Source: Diadophis punctatus similis
Taxonomy: Eukaryota; Chordata; Lepidosauria; Squamata; Dipsadidae
NCBI GenBank assembly: GCA_023053685.1
Contig: JALIGW010000005.1
Span: 31,276,480-31,340,479, forward strand
Reading direction: 5' to 3'
Length of the DNA: 64,000 nucleotides
Shown here: in pieces, positions 45,381 through 58,137 of the stretch
How the letters are laid out: every line of letters begins with the position of its first letter
How positions within the stretch are numbered: position 1 is the first letter of the stretch
Made by a program: the position numbers and the translations under genes
Notes under the pieces: generated by a model
The model's input: the letters and a program-made list of their open reading frames with translations, nothing else
Told to the model about the DNA's origin: nothing
Database searches by the model: none

Positions 45381-45558
45381 CTAAGCAGACACATAGTGTG
45401 TCATATGTAAGGTGACCAGACGTCCCGCTTTTGGCAGGACAGTCCTGCTTTTTAATAATTTGTCCCGCGCCCTGGACAAATTATTAAAAAGCGGGACTGT
45501 CCCGCCAAAAGAGAGACGTCTGGTCACCTTACATATGACACACTATGTGTCTGCTTAG
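45381..45558. repeat. Palindrome with arms of about 85 bp that includes host flank
   Basis: The arm from 45,381 (CTAAGCAGACACATAGTG, host flank) into the MITE terminus recurs inverted and ends at 45,558. A centre of about 8 bp, CGCGCCCT, separates the arms. They differ by several substitutions. Confidence 0.93.
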
Positions 45559-46113
45559 ATGTACACCCTGCGGCGTTTCAAAAAAGTCCCGCTTTTTGAA
45601 TTTGAATTTGCCCTGCACACCCCTCTGCCTCCTGCCTGCCTCCTCCTGCCAGGCGGGGAGGGAGGGCAGTGAGACGGGCAGCGGTGGTCTTGCCTGTTCG
45701 TTGTCGCAGAGCCGAAGAAGCTGGTGGCGTTTGCGCCGCGGGGCTTCCCCCGCCTGCTTTCCCCAGCCGCCGGGACGCCGCCATTTGCGTTCTTTTGCCC
45801 TCTGCGCAAGCAGAACGCTTTGCGCATGCACAGAGGATGAAAGAATGCAAATGGTGGCGTCCCAGCGGCCGGGAAAAGCAGGCGGGGGAAGCCCCGCGCC
45901 GCGAACGCCACCAGCTTCTTTGGCTCTGCGGCGACGAACAGGCAAGACCGCACTGGTAGGAACCCACCCCTGGCTGCGATGAAGGGGGGGTGTTTGGGGG
46001 GTGCACAAAGCTGCAGGATAAGAGAGACGGACCCCTCCCATCTTGCTCCCCTAGAACCCCCCTCTCCGGTCAATGGTATCTCGCTTTACAAATATTAAAA
46101 TCTGGTCACCTTA
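45408..46113. mobile_element. MITE with TAAGGTGACCAGACG termini, foldback-duplicated
   Basis: The termini TAAGGTGACCAGACG and CTGGTCACCTTA are inverted; flanks GTCATATG and GTCACATA resemble an 8-bp duplication with two mismatches, which suggests hAT. A second inverted repeat lies inside (about 45,680-45,815 against 45,830-45,955) and produces overlapping open frames on both strands that are not genes. Confidence 0.75.
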
Positions 46114-46212
46114 GTCACATATAATGTACTACTTTAGTTGCTCTGAAGTTTTTGATTGTATATATGATATACCTATTACCATTGCAGGTAAAAGGACGGT
46201 GCTTTTGTTATA

Positions 46213-46531
46213 CAGGTAGTCCTTGCCTTATGACAATTGAGCCCAAAATTTTTCTTGTTAAGTCTATTTGCTAAATGAGTTTTGCCCCATTTTAAGACCT
46301 TTCTTGCCACAATTGTTAAGTGCATCACTGCAATTGATAAGTTAGTAACCTGGTTAAATGAATCTGGCTTCCCCATTGACTTTGCCAAAAAGTTGCAAAA
46401 TGTAATCACATGACCTTGGCACACAGCAATGATCATAAGTATGAACCAATTGCCAAACATCTAGATTTTGATCACATGATTTTAACTGTGAATGGTCACT
46501 AAATGAACTGTTGTAAGTTGAGGACTACATG
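46213..46531. mobile_element. Tigger-like MITE, CAGGTAGTCC type (copy 3), complete
   Basis: The ends CAGGTAGTCCTTGCC and GAGGACTACATG are inverted and flanked by TA on both sides. Internal markers GACCTTTCTTGCCACA and CCCCATTGACTTTGCC match the other copies. Confidence 0.85.
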
Positions 46532-47001
46532 TACCTTCAACTTTAAGATATTGTTTTGGACCAGAATGTCAAGGCTTGGACTAGAATTTTTATTTGAATG
46601 ACCTGTTTTATTCAGTGCTGTTAATTTTGATAATGTATAAAGGAAACTCTGGAAAACATAATTTTAAGTTTTTGTGGTTTTTTAAAATAATTGATAAGAT
46701 TATCCTATTGTATGATGCAAGAGCCCAAAGGAATTGTCTAATGCCCACTTGGAAAATAGAAAAATTGTGATATTGTCTGAGTACAGGGCTGAACTTGGTT
46801 TATTTGACTTTTTTTTTCATTTGCTGATATGATAACCTAACAATGGGACCAACTGTTTAGCCAAAATAATATTCACTGTGGATTTTATATGTGCCACAAT
46901 GCATGTATGTATATATGTGTGTGTGCAAATATATAAATATTTGCAAAATATATCATGCAGTTTGATTAGGCTCTTCTGTTAATGTAATGTACATGTTTGA
47001 C

Positions 47002-47005
47002 AAAA

Positions 47006-47068
<63 letters not shown>
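47002..47068. repeat. (AAAT)n tail of a CR1-like LINE
   Basis: About 16 tetramer units follow GTACATGTTTGACAAAATAAAT, a CR1-type 3' end. A shorter relative lies at 36,386-36,430. Confidence 0.85.
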
Positions 47069-47069
<1 letters not shown>

Positions 47070-47337
47070 AGACAACATATGAATTGCTAACTACAAATTT
47101 GTTGGATGTACATCCCACTTTTTCTCCATCAATTCAAGACGCTATACATAATATTTCTGCCTTCACTTATGGGTATAGCATCCTTCTGTGAAAATTGACT
47201 ATGTTGAGAGAAAGTGATTGATCTCCAAGGTCACCAGTGGCCTAAAAGACCTTGATGTGGGTATCCTTGGTCTTACTTAATATCCTAACTACTGCACAAC
47301 ACTAAATTAATACCACCTGACATTGTTATAGCACTTA

Positions 47338-47570
47338 GCAATAGCACTTAGACTTATATACCGCTTCATAGTGCTTTCCAGCTCTCTCTAAGCGGTTTAC
47401 AGAGTTCAGCATATTGCCCCCAACAATCTGGGTCCTCATTTTACCCACCTCGGAAGGATGGAAGGCTGAGTCAACCTTGAGCCTAGTGAGATTCGAACAG
47501 CTGGACTGCTGAACTAGCAATCAGCTGAAGGTCGCAATGCTGCTTTTAACCACTGCGCTATCTCAGCTCT
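47338..47570 (-). mobile_element. Sauria-type tRNA SINE, reverse orientation
   Basis: The minus strand gives the tRNA-like head, GAGGTGGGTAAAATGAGG, GTAAACCGCTTAGAGAG and ATAAGTCTAAGTGCTATTGC. It abuts the CR1-L3 fragment. Confidence 0.9.
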
Positions 47571-48005
47571 ACATCCTGATCCCTCGCATCCTGGACATAA
47601 ATTGTTTCAACTCCTACCCTCAAAACGACGCTATAGAGCACTGCACACCAAGACAACTAGACACAAGAGTTTTTTCCTGAACGCCATCACTCTGTTAAAC
47701 AATTCCCTCACCACTTGTCAAACTATTCACTAAGGCTGCATTACTATTACTATTAGTCTTCTCATTGTTCCTATCACCCATCTCCTCCCACTTATAACTT
47801 GTTGCTTGTATTCTTACGATTTATATCAATATTGTTTCCTGATTGCTTATTTGTACCCTATGACAATCATTAAGTGTTGTACCTCATGATTCTTGACAAA
47901 TGTATCTTTTCTTTTATGTACACTGAGAGCATATGCACCAAAGACAACTTCCTTGTGTGTCCAATCACATTTGGCCAATAAAGAATTCTCTTCTCCTCTC
48001 TTCTC
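47571..48005 (+). mobile_element. CR1-L3 (Snake1-like) LINE 3' fragment
   Basis: The fragment covers the end of ORF2 (CFNSYP, then RQLDTR in broken frames) and the 3' UTR ACACTGAGAGCATATGCACC with TTGGCCAATAAAGAATTCTC, running into a CTCTT-type repeat. It is 5'-truncated. Confidence 0.85.
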
Positions 48006-48779
48006 CAATGGTATTCTGACCATGAATTTATTTTGAGAAAACATATCCACCTGGAAGCTCTTCTGAGATTAAAGTTTTGCTATTTGTGCCCAGAGAATGA
48101 GCTGCGCAATAGTAGCCCAAGATGACATTTCCATCTTGAAAAATGCAGCCCATCAGCCAAGCTTGAGGTCAGTTTCCGTTTTTCCCATACCAGGAAGCAT
48201 CAACAGCATTCGCTGGTTTTATAACCACAATATGGTTGTGCTTCAGCTGATGAATTGCCACATACCAGAAGTCATGTACAAGATCACAAACTCTAAAACC
48301 TCCATCGCAGACAGGGGGACAACGGGATTTTGTAAAAGGCTGTGAAAGGCCCAGAATACAAAATAATCATTTTGTATTTTCCCCGCTTTTCTCATTTCAT
48401 GTTACCTCAATATAAGATTTCTTTCCTCCATTATTCTTTGCCCATTGAAAGCAATACCATGATATTTGTGTGGGGAAACCAGTACATGTAGCATACTGCT
48501 TGCTTTTATATTTTAACTGGTTTAACTGCTTTGAATGCCAAACGCTGATCAAATTCCTGTATCGATCATTTCGAATACAGTTATCAGTTTATACTGGCGG
48601 AGGTCAGGTTCCTTCAATTGTGTGCACCTGGAGGCGCCCCTTCCCTTTCAAAAACACCGTGAATGACGGGAATACCTGTTGCTTGCTCGATACAAGCGGC
48701 ATAAATGTCCTGAATTGCCCTCAGATAAAAAAAACAAAACGAAAACCAGACTTGGCTTCTTTATCCGGCTATTATTTAT

Positions 48780-49220
48780 TGCGGAATGTTCATACTGCAT
48801 GAAAGAACGAACACGCAAATCGCCTCCCCGCTCTTCCGCAGGAGGCCCCGACCCACGAATCGCTGGGCCGGCGAAGGCGGTTGCTTTTTAGCCAGACCCG
48901 ACTGGTGCTGCAGCGCCTGGCGAAGAGGCAAATGGCCCCGCCCAGGCCCAGCCGGTCGCTGCTCGCAGTGGCTGCAGCGGTCGGCTGTTGTGCTAGTCCG
49001 CGGCGCTCCCTCGCTTTGAGACGCAGACAGGTACCGCCCTCTTGCTCGCAGTCCCGGCAGCACATGGGGAGATGCTTCTCGGCTGCGCCCGATTAATGTC
49101 GGGGAGGGGGCTTCGCTTCTTGCGCTCGCCGCCGCCGCCGCCTCTCTCTTGGTCCATCTGAGCCATGTCCGCCAGAGGTGAGTGAGCATCTGGGTCGGGA
49201 TGGAAGGTTGGATCAACATC
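48780..49220 (+). promoter_or_regulatory. CpG island, possible promoter of a rightward gene
   Basis: The island is CpG-dense with GCCGCCGCCGCC at 49,128-49,142. It contains ATG at 49,165 in GAGCCATGT context, and 13 nt later the strong donor GAG|GTGAGT (49,178). No downstream exon was recognised up to 64,000. Human synteny places ABLIM1 divergently upstream of FHIP2A, so an alternative ABLIM1 first exon is possible, but the peptide is too short to test. Confidence 0.4.
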
Positions 49221-52200
49221 TTTTCAGCCAGAGAATGCTTCCAGATAAGGCCAACTCTCCGCCTCTTTCGCATCTTCCTCTCCCTGGGCCGGTAGTTGCA
49301 TTTGTGTATCCCTTCCCCCCCCCTCTCTTCCCCCATCCCAACCTTTCCCTGCAATATGCACCTGCTATGCCTAAGAACTTCGGTCGGCCTCCCCTTTAAT
49401 TTTGCATTTGTTTGATCATTTGAGGGAGGCGAAGAAGAGCTGCGCTTGAGAGAGCCTCGAAGTCAACGTTTGTGTTAACACCACAGCTCTCTTTTGTGAG
49501 TGCGAGGAAGCCAAGCCAAGCCTGGCCTGGGAACCTACCTTCCCTAGGGGTGGGGTGAGATTTTGCGTCCACCCCACCCTTTTTGGGACCCGTGTTTTTA
49601 TACGGTGTTGATGGAAAAACTCGGGGATTGATGCGCCAAGATATTTAAAGCTGCAGTGAATCCCTTTGGGGAAGAGGGAGGCAGAATGGAGAAAGTGGGG
49701 GGGGGGATTCACAATCACTTTGGAGCTTTACCAGGCTGTCTTTTTTTTCCCAATAAGAAAATATTTTTTGTGAAGAATTTGGGAGGTAGAATTTTGCACT
49801 GATAGAAAGTGAAGGGAAACACCAGAACGATAACACTACTATGTTCCCCTTTCTGAGCTAGGTGAAGTGGCTACTACAGTGATTTTAGTCAGTTTAAGCC
49901 TTGTAGATACCTGTTTTAATGATGTGTTAGGTTTTATTGAGTAAGGGGCTTATTCGTGGAAATGCATATAGTATTTATTGATGTTGAAGTCTACAAACAG
50001 CTTTTATTATCTGGATATAAAAATATTATGATTTTAATGTATTTTTCAACAGAAGTCCTTTGCACACTTTCCTTGCACCTGGTCGGAAATCCTTTTGCAT
50101 ATAGATGCATAGGATTGTGATGTAAAGAAGCCCAGATGTAAAATCCTTCTTTGGAACTGGGAATAAGATCTGTCTTATGTGCTGTGTTATAAGGACAAAA
50201 ATGCTTTTTTTATTCTGAGAAATCAGTGCATTTGATACTTCTAGCTGCATTGTGTACACTTTATGTAAGATCTTTTAAGTGTGTGTACTTGTAAAGAAAT
50301 AACAAAACCAAAGACATGTTTCTCTGATTTCCACTGCACGTATTTGCTTTATTTCACTCATGCTGTGATTGTTGTTTCAATAATAATTGAACAAGGTAGA
50401 ATCTACTGTGACCAGAACAAAACTCCTGTAGAAATCTGCAAATACTGGATTTGTCTGCAAATTCATGGGTGTGGCTATACTTGGAACTGGAAAAAGAAAA
50501 GGTGGAGACATAGGAGGAACTTTGCATATTCTGACCAGGCTCCTTAATATTGCCTAGCTTCCTCTTAAGTTTTGTGATGTCACAGTACTGACTCAGCTAA
50601 AATTTAAAAGCACCTTTAGTTAATTTATTTTTGGGGTGGGACGCTCAGTGAATTCCTCTTGATTTATATAACTTGCATATTAGTGACTCCAAGATATCTT
50701 AACCTTCAATTGTTTCATCTTTCTGAAGAAATATCTGTTTAATCCTTGAATGGAAAACCTTGTGCCACTTTTCATTTCTAAAATCTATTGCTAGCTAGCT
50801 GTAGAATTGCAAGACCATATTTAACCATTGCAGAAACCATACTGTAAAGTTATTGTAAAATAGGGAAAATCGAAACAGATTTTATTACTAGAGAGGTGAG
50901 TACTCCTGGTCTCTTTTCAATGTTTTTGCATTTTTGCAAGAAATAAGTCGGGGAAAGCATTAGATGTCATGTATTATACTTATCAGCTGTCCAACATACT
51001 GGAAATATGAAGCTCAACCATGCATATCAACATTTTTGTATAATGTAGACATAGCAGTAGACTCGAATCTTTTAAGACAAGTTTTTATATCCTTGTGAAT
51101 TAAGGTTTTAAAAAATATTCAAAATACTGAATAACTTTAAAAACTGATTATAACATAAAGCATCACATTAGGATTTAGTCACTTTGAAAGCTTTAAAGCA
51201 CGGGTGTCAAACTCGCTGCATCACGTTGCCATCATGTGACATTTTGCAATGTTTTTCCCATTCACGGAGCTGGGGTGGGTGTGGCCTGCGCATGATGCAT
51301 CCGCCCTGTGGGCTGCCAGTTTGACACCCCTGCTAAGGGAATGGCTTTGGTAGCTTTAAATATAAAGAGTTTAGAAAGCCAAATATAAAGTATCATCTTG
51401 GAACCATTTTGAAAGCAAGGGCTAACTGCAGCTCCAAAGAGTGCATATTCAGCAGTCTGGGAGATACCTGTTAAGACTTTGGGAAGCAGACTGTAAAATT
51501 CAAGGCAGATTTATATTGGGAACCCTTGTTGTTTTGCTAGTCAGGCCTAACTGATTATGGTATTGAACAAGAATGGTAGTTTGTGGGACATTTGATAATG
51601 CATCTTTCTGATGATCATGCTGCTTCTTGCCTTAACAACAACACTCATTCAAAAAGAGAAATAATAGGATATAACAACCGGGGAAATACTATTGCATATC
51701 CATCTTCTGTGGTCTTTGGTTGCCAGTTCCAGATTCAGATGTAAGTAAGAGTGATGTATTTGTTCAGTGGTCCCAGGTATTCCCAACAAGGTGCATAAAC
51801 ACAGATGACTATTATGGAAATTGCATTTATTAAAGCTATATCAGTTAAATTGGTCAATTTTTGTGCCAAGATATATTTACATTCTCCAATTATATGCACT
51901 TAGCAGAACCACCAGACTGAGGTTTCTGCAAATATAGAACAAAAACCATGTGACCGGACCTCTCAGGGTTTGGTTATATACCAGAATGCTCAGGACCGCT
52001 CTTGGTAAGAGTAATCAAACTTTATTAAAATCCTCTTAGTTGCCTGTAGATGAGATCAGAACTATTTGGGGTGCAATCTTTGACGGAGCCAAATGGTAAT
52101 TTCAGTAAGCTCCAGCAATCTACAGACTGTATAGAAAGACTATTTAAAGATTGACATATTATTGGAAAACTGGTTTTGTACATTTTAAATTATAGTTTCT

Positions 52201-55188
52201 TGGTTTACTTAGCTAACCTGGATTGCCATATTGCCCCAAACCAGGTGCCTGGATTATGGTAAATACTGGTAAACTCTGCCATTGGCATTTCCATCAGCAG
52301 GCTGTTGTAGAAGACAAAATAACGCAGCTGTTTCTAGGGCTCCCATCCTTTTATTCACCCCTACTGGTATATGAAAATGGGAGACAAAAATAATATGGGA
52401 AGAGATTTACTAATCTCCACTTTGTCCATAATGGTTATGACCTTAATTCGATCACCACTTTTTTATTTTACAGAATTATATATTTTATTTTATTTTATTT
52501 TAAAGTCAAGGAGGTGATAACTAGTTAGGAAGTTTGTAAAAATGAACAATACTGTAATGTGACGGTTGCAGTTGGCATATCATCTGGCTACAAACGGAGT
52601 TAATGGCTTATCTGTAACTTACCTGTAACATAGGAAGGCTTCCTATGTGTAGTTGTTCACATATCAATTATGTCAACTAATCTCACAGTTTCATAGCCAA
52701 GAAGCTCATGATGGGGAAAATAAGTTCTGGAATTAAACTATAGTATGTATTAAAAGGGAATTTCACTTTCTTGTTGATTAAAGATAATCTGTTGCTTTAG
52801 TGTGGTAATTGAGGGTCTTAAAATGACCATGGGCTTACACTCCAGGCAAGCCTGGAAGCTTAGCTGATGTCTTTCAGTGAAGGGTTAGCAACATATCTAT
52901 ATGTATACCCTACAGGGTATATACATATAGGGTATGTTTTTAGTAGTTATGGAAGGGAATTATATTTGATAATTCACAGTTCCTTAAATGGAAAGACAGC
53001 GTCAAAGATACACTACTACAACATCAACTAACAATGATTGAGGCTGCCAGAAGTGCAAGAGACAGAACTTTGCATCTCCCTTGACACCTTGAATTGGTAA
53101 AAAAGGAGAAGCGGGAAGAGGAGGAGGAGGATCTTCAAAGCCCAGTGGTCTAACATGTTTTTCAAAGTATTAAATACTTGGAAAAAATAGTGAAGTTTGT
53201 CATCTTAAATGCAACAACTAAGCAACTAATTATTCTGTGCCTTTAGCCGTTATTAGGATTATGTTTAGCTTTTAAAAACAAAGTATCAGATACTGTAATA
53301 AGAATATCAGGAGGATGGCCAAGGAGAAAAGAACTTTGCACATTCCCACAATAGTTGTGTGTATAGAACTTTCCATATTTGAGCTCCAGAATTAAAATCA
53401 GGTTCTATCATTATAATGCTTTTGATAATGTGTTTTGATGGGTATATATTTGTCAGTTCTACAAAAAAGCAGAGTTTCTGGAGATTGCGAAGCACCAATG
53501 TCCTATGATTGATTAGGCTCCCCAAAGTTGGTATTCTTTAATCAGTTTCCATAGCTTTTAGCCAGTAGGCGATTCCATTTTTCACAGTTTTGCGGGGAAA
53601 GCATGAAAATAGAAATGCTGAAAAAATTATGGAAAGGCATGGAAATGTTACAAATGGAAGGTATGGACATATGGGCACTTAGTAAAATAATGTGATTAAT
53701 GCAAGACTATTAAGAATAAAATCATATCCTGGTTTAGTATTTCTGAGGAATTTGTTAAATTACTTAGATTAATTTTATTATGTGATTGCTTTTTAACGTT
53801 TATCATGAATTATATTCACAACTTGAAGGCTATGTTAAAATGTGGCTTTATGAGAAAAAAAGCTCTAAAGTGCTAGACTTAACAAAAAACAACTTAACCA
53901 TTTATCTTGAGTTGCATCTTTTATTTTATTTTTTAAAATCTCTCTTGTTTTGATTACAAGCGCATTGGAATTCCTGAGGGGAAAATTACAAATAAGTCAG
54001 CATTAATAAGCACCAGAATGATTGTGAGCTGCTAGTTTCCTGTGATTGTCTGTCTGTACAATGAGCTTTAAGCTATTTTGAGTGCCCATGCTTCTGTATG
54101 ATTTTAAAAAGAGAAAATAAGCTTAGCTTGTGGCTAAACAATTAGCAGTTCAGTTCTATGCATGGTTACTGAAAATAAGTCTCTTGGACTTAAGTGTGTG
54201 TCACTCCTAGGAAATTATATACAGAATTGTATGACTGCCACTGGCATCAGCTTGGGCAGGTGTAAAGCCTCCCATATGTTCCTTAAATTGGAGGGAAGTT
54301 ACCCGAATCTGATCTAATCATAATGCTATGCTTCACAAACAATAGAGACAATAACACAACAGTAACACAAGCTGCTGCAACTAATCATGTGGTTACCTGC
54401 TTATGATATTGCCTGTGCATAAAGACAGCTGTTGGCCATTTTTGGGGGGTAATGTTTAAATTTTGTGCATTGATACACGGATTGTATGAATAAGTTTTCT
54501 CATTTCTGAAAGGTTGTTATAGAGGCCCTGTTGTCAGTAATTTGAGAATGCGGATATGGAATAAAAGACTTAAATTGCAGGAAGTTATTTAACAGTGAAG
54601 CCAAATATGAGTGGGGAAGATGAATTTTCTAGTGCTGAATATGTTCAAGAAGAGAGTAAAGAACCATTGGTTAGGGATGACTTCGTTTCTATTTTTGTGC
54701 TGCACAGCTGAATCTATTTTATTTTGAAACAAAATTATGGGCAGGTGGGAAAAATGAAAGTTTCACACTACCACCACTGCTGAATATATTGCCTGCCACT
54801 TAAAAAAATAAATTTAAACAGTGTGTCCATTGGCGCCTCAAAGTTTGAATATCCAATAAATAACAATTAGCATGAAGTGTGGCAGTTTAAAGGAAAAGAA
54901 CTTAGCCATGGGAAATATATTTCAGAGATCTGAGTCTGCCATTCAAACTTTTTAAAATTAACTCTATCAAGCAAAGTTAAACTTTTCAATGTTTTAACCT
55001 CAAATGTACTAGGAAAGCACAATAAAACTATAATAATGGGAATCTCTTGCTTCTGAACTCCTATTCATCAGCTGCAGGAGTGAATATAAACCCGATGGAC
55101 CCATTTTAGTTTTCTGGATCCCAAACTGAGAGTTCTTTCCTTTTTTTGTACTATACTTGCACACATGAACATATAGAATCATATAGAA
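49221..55188. other. AT-rich intergenic or intronic DNA without recognised genes
   Basis: No conserved exon, RNA gene or large mobile element was recognised apart from the small hAT MITE at 51,199-51,332 and a short TA-rich palindrome near 52,899-52,930. Open frames are short and without family resemblance. Confidence 0.5.
51199..51332. mobile_element. Short hAT MITE, GTGTCAAACTC type
   Basis: The ends CACGGGTGTCAAACTC and GTTTGACACCCCTG are inverted and match the termini of the element at 22,861. The flanks give no clean target duplication. Confidence 0.75.
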
Positions 55189-55684
55189 CAGTGGTTTTCA
55201 ACCTTCCTAATGCCGCAACCCTTTAATACAGTTCCTCATGTTGTGGTGACCCCCAACCATAAAATAATAAAATAATTAGGAAACTGGTGGGTTCTAACTT
55301 ACCTCGCTGCCGGTTCTCTTCCTCCTGCGCTGCGTGGGCGCGCCTCATGGGCGCGCGTGCGCTTTGCGCGTGCACGCATGCGCAGTGCCAATTTTTTTAA
55401 AAAAAATTGCAAAAAACCCCACCACAAGCCGAAAACAAGATGGCGATGCATGCGCAGTGCCAGAAATTCGGCTTTTGCGCATGGTCAGAAGTTCCCATGG
55501 TACAGATTTTTTTTTGCAGTAGTCTATTTGCATGTGGGTGGACCCGCCTGGAGACGGATAGAGGAGTGGCGTCTCGGTTCCTAAGACCATCGGAAATATG
55601 TGTTTTCTGATGGTCTTAGGCGACCCCTGTGAAAGGGTCATTCGACCCCCAAAGGGGTCACGACCCACAGGTTGAGAACCGCTG
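55189..55684. mobile_element. SPIN-family hAT non-autonomous element
   Basis: The left end CAGTGGTTTTCAACCTTCC, then TTCCTCATGTTGTGGTGACC, and the right end CTTAGGCGACCCCTG...GGTTGAGAACCGCTG match the SPIN (Space Invaders) termini as I know them. ATATAGAA flanks both sides (55,181-55,188 and 55,685-55,692). The centre, about 55,280-55,590, is GC-rich and has direct repeats of GCATGCGCAGTGCC; I do not recognise it as usual SPIN interior. No transposase is present. Confidence 0.9.
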
Positions 55685-55692
55685 ATATAGAA

Positions 55693-57983
55693 CAACAAAA
55701 GAAACATTATGGGAAGTCATTACTTATTGGAACAGATCTAAGACCCTAAAAATCTAGTTTCAGTTCTTTGCTGGCATGCATGTGTGAATTATCTCTACAG
55801 AAAACATACTAAATTTAGGATGCTCTCTTTGAAAACAGAAGTCAGAAAATAATCACTTCTTTCCACGATAATTTGTTCAGTGAGTCTAAAATAAACATCC
55901 CATTTTAAAAATAAATTATTTTGGAGAAAAAGTCTTCCTTTGCAATAGTGGCGAATGTAAGATAATAGTGTCTTCATGTAAGATAAATTTAATACATCAT
56001 ATAGGTACATCTAAACTTTTTCTGTTTTTGTGACTTTGATCATTAATACTGATACTGATGTCTGCATACTGAGGTCTGTATTATTTCTAATTTCATAAAA
56101 ATATAACTTGTTCGAGTGAAGTAATGCAATTCAGTAACTATAAGCTTATGATATGATCTTCTTTATACTCTGAAAATACCATAAAACCATGTTTTTTTAT
56201 ATTATAACCGTGTTTTCTATTATATTATATTTATATTATAACCATGTTTTTTTCTTTATTTGTACTATGCCAACTTTTCTTATTTTTTTTTAATCAGACT
56301 GTGTTGATCAAACCAAGATGGATTTTTCTAACAAGTCCTTTTGTCTATGAGTCTGACCAGCTGGCTGAATTGCATAGCCATCCATCTTCAAATCAGGGAT
56401 GACCCCCTTACGTTATAATTTGTGATTGCCTTTTTGTTTTCAACAGTAAGATATGATTCACGATCAATTGCATAATTTTTGTCAGCCAGCTGCAGTGCAC
56501 ATAGCTTTGTTTCCTATTTATAGAGTCTTAATGGTGTGAACATTTTTTGATAGTTATCTTTAGAAAATTCTTCTTTTTGTCAATTCCTAGTAACAGTTAT
56601 AAGAGATAAATGGAAGGAGTTGGTGTGAGAATTAAAGTTCTAGGCTATATTTTCAAGATAATCTAAAATACAAACTAGTTAGCCACATTTCAGTTTAGTT
56701 CATTACATTAAGCTAACATGTATTATTAATTTATGATCTAGCATGGTGTGGAAAGCTACAAAACCACTGTTTTCCTTTGCTCTTTTAGCTCCTATATATA
56801 TCAGTATTCACAAAACTCCCTTAAGTAATGATCAGAAATGATGTTTGGATGGAGAATCCAACCTTTAGTGGAAAAGAAAAGGTAGAAATTCATTAACTAG
56901 AAAACTAGTTAAGGTCTAGGATCCAAGCTATTGCGCTTGCAATATTATTTACTTAAGCTGCTTTTTATGCTTCCACATAAACCTTAGTAGAAATATGGCT
57001 CTTTCTTAATTCCCACAATTGAAAATGTATGCTAAAGGTGATGAAGTTGGTGTAGAAAGAAAAATTAACTGTTTTAATTAAAGAGAAGAATCTATATAGT
57101 TTTGTTTCTACTTGGAAAGTACTTTGACATTGAGCTTGAGACTGAAAAAAAACTAAACTTTGATTTTGGGTTTTTGATAACTAGATTGAACATTGAGGTT
57201 TCTCACCTAATTACATTATGTTGCAATTACCTTCGTAAGTTGCCCTAGGGCTGCACTGTGAAGTGGTGAACTGTTCTTTGTTTCAGATGGGATGGCAGAG
57301 AGGATCAATTTGTCTCTCATAGGATGAGATAGAGGGGAGCTGGGTTTGACCTTAGTCATGTCCAAAGGAAAAGGAGGAAAAGGGAGTGCAGCTTCCATTT
57401 TGTTTGTTATATCTATCTTCTACACTGCACATAGTACCCATTGGACTCACAGGGATATTGTGACTGTTCTCCTTCCCCCAGGGTCAGTTCCTGTTGATGC
57501 ATTTGTATAGATCCAGCTTGTACACCAATTATATCTATTCTGCTTGATTGCTTGTTCCTTTACCTATTGATGGTTGATCCTATAAGGCAGAAGCTATCTG
57601 CCACATCAATATCTTCATTGTCAATTCTATGGCTGGTTGTTTTATTAATTTTTGTTAGTTTGGTCTGCTTTATATTTCATTTTAGTCCCATTTTTTCACT
57701 GTACCCTTGACTTTTAGTATTGGCGCTTGCATTTCATTTGCACTTTCAACTATCAGGGTAGTGTCATTAGCATTAGCAAATGTAAATACTGTCAATGTCC
57801 AGATGACTAGATGTTGATGTACATATTTCTCCTTGTGAGTGCTGAAACAATAAAAACCATCGTCATTTGAATTTTAACTTTTCAAGGAGAGTATTATAAA
57901 TTAATTCCCAATAGCAGATTTTTATTATGTAAGGTTGCCTTCTATACAGTAGTTTAACATGTGTTAGAAGTTCAGAATGCAGG
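55693..57983. other. AT-rich DNA without recognised features
   Basis: I found no exon, RNA gene or mobile-element terminus here. It ends at the left terminus of the DIRS element. Confidence 0.5.
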
Positions 57984-58137
57984 TTCTCCATTGGGGGTTG
58001 AAGCTAGCCTTCAGATAGGGTGATCCACAGCCAATCACATGAAGGACTGAGTCTACCAATCAGAAACTGAGCCTCTGTCCGCCATGTTGGTTCCAGGCAC
58101 AGTTTTAGACTCAGTCAGTCATTAGGATAGACGTGGA
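57984..58137 (+). repeat. DIRS left inverted terminal repeat
   Basis: From 57,996 it matches the reverse complement of the right repeat with very few differences. Its outermost TTCTCCATTGGGG is unique to the left end and is mirrored only in the internal complementary region. Confidence 0.92.

Noticed and set aside
45529..46073. Several overlapping frames of 140-172 codons on both strands
   Set aside because: They lie in the GC-rich inverted repeat of a MITE; mirrored frames on both strands are expected there.
49165..49177. Naming the CpG-island exon ABLIM1
   Set aside because: Four codons cannot identify a protein, and no LIM-domain exon was found in the window; left as a synteny-based possibility.
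50281..50547. 88-codon plus-strand frame downstream of the CpG island
   Set aside because: No splice context or family resemblance; length is compatible with chance.
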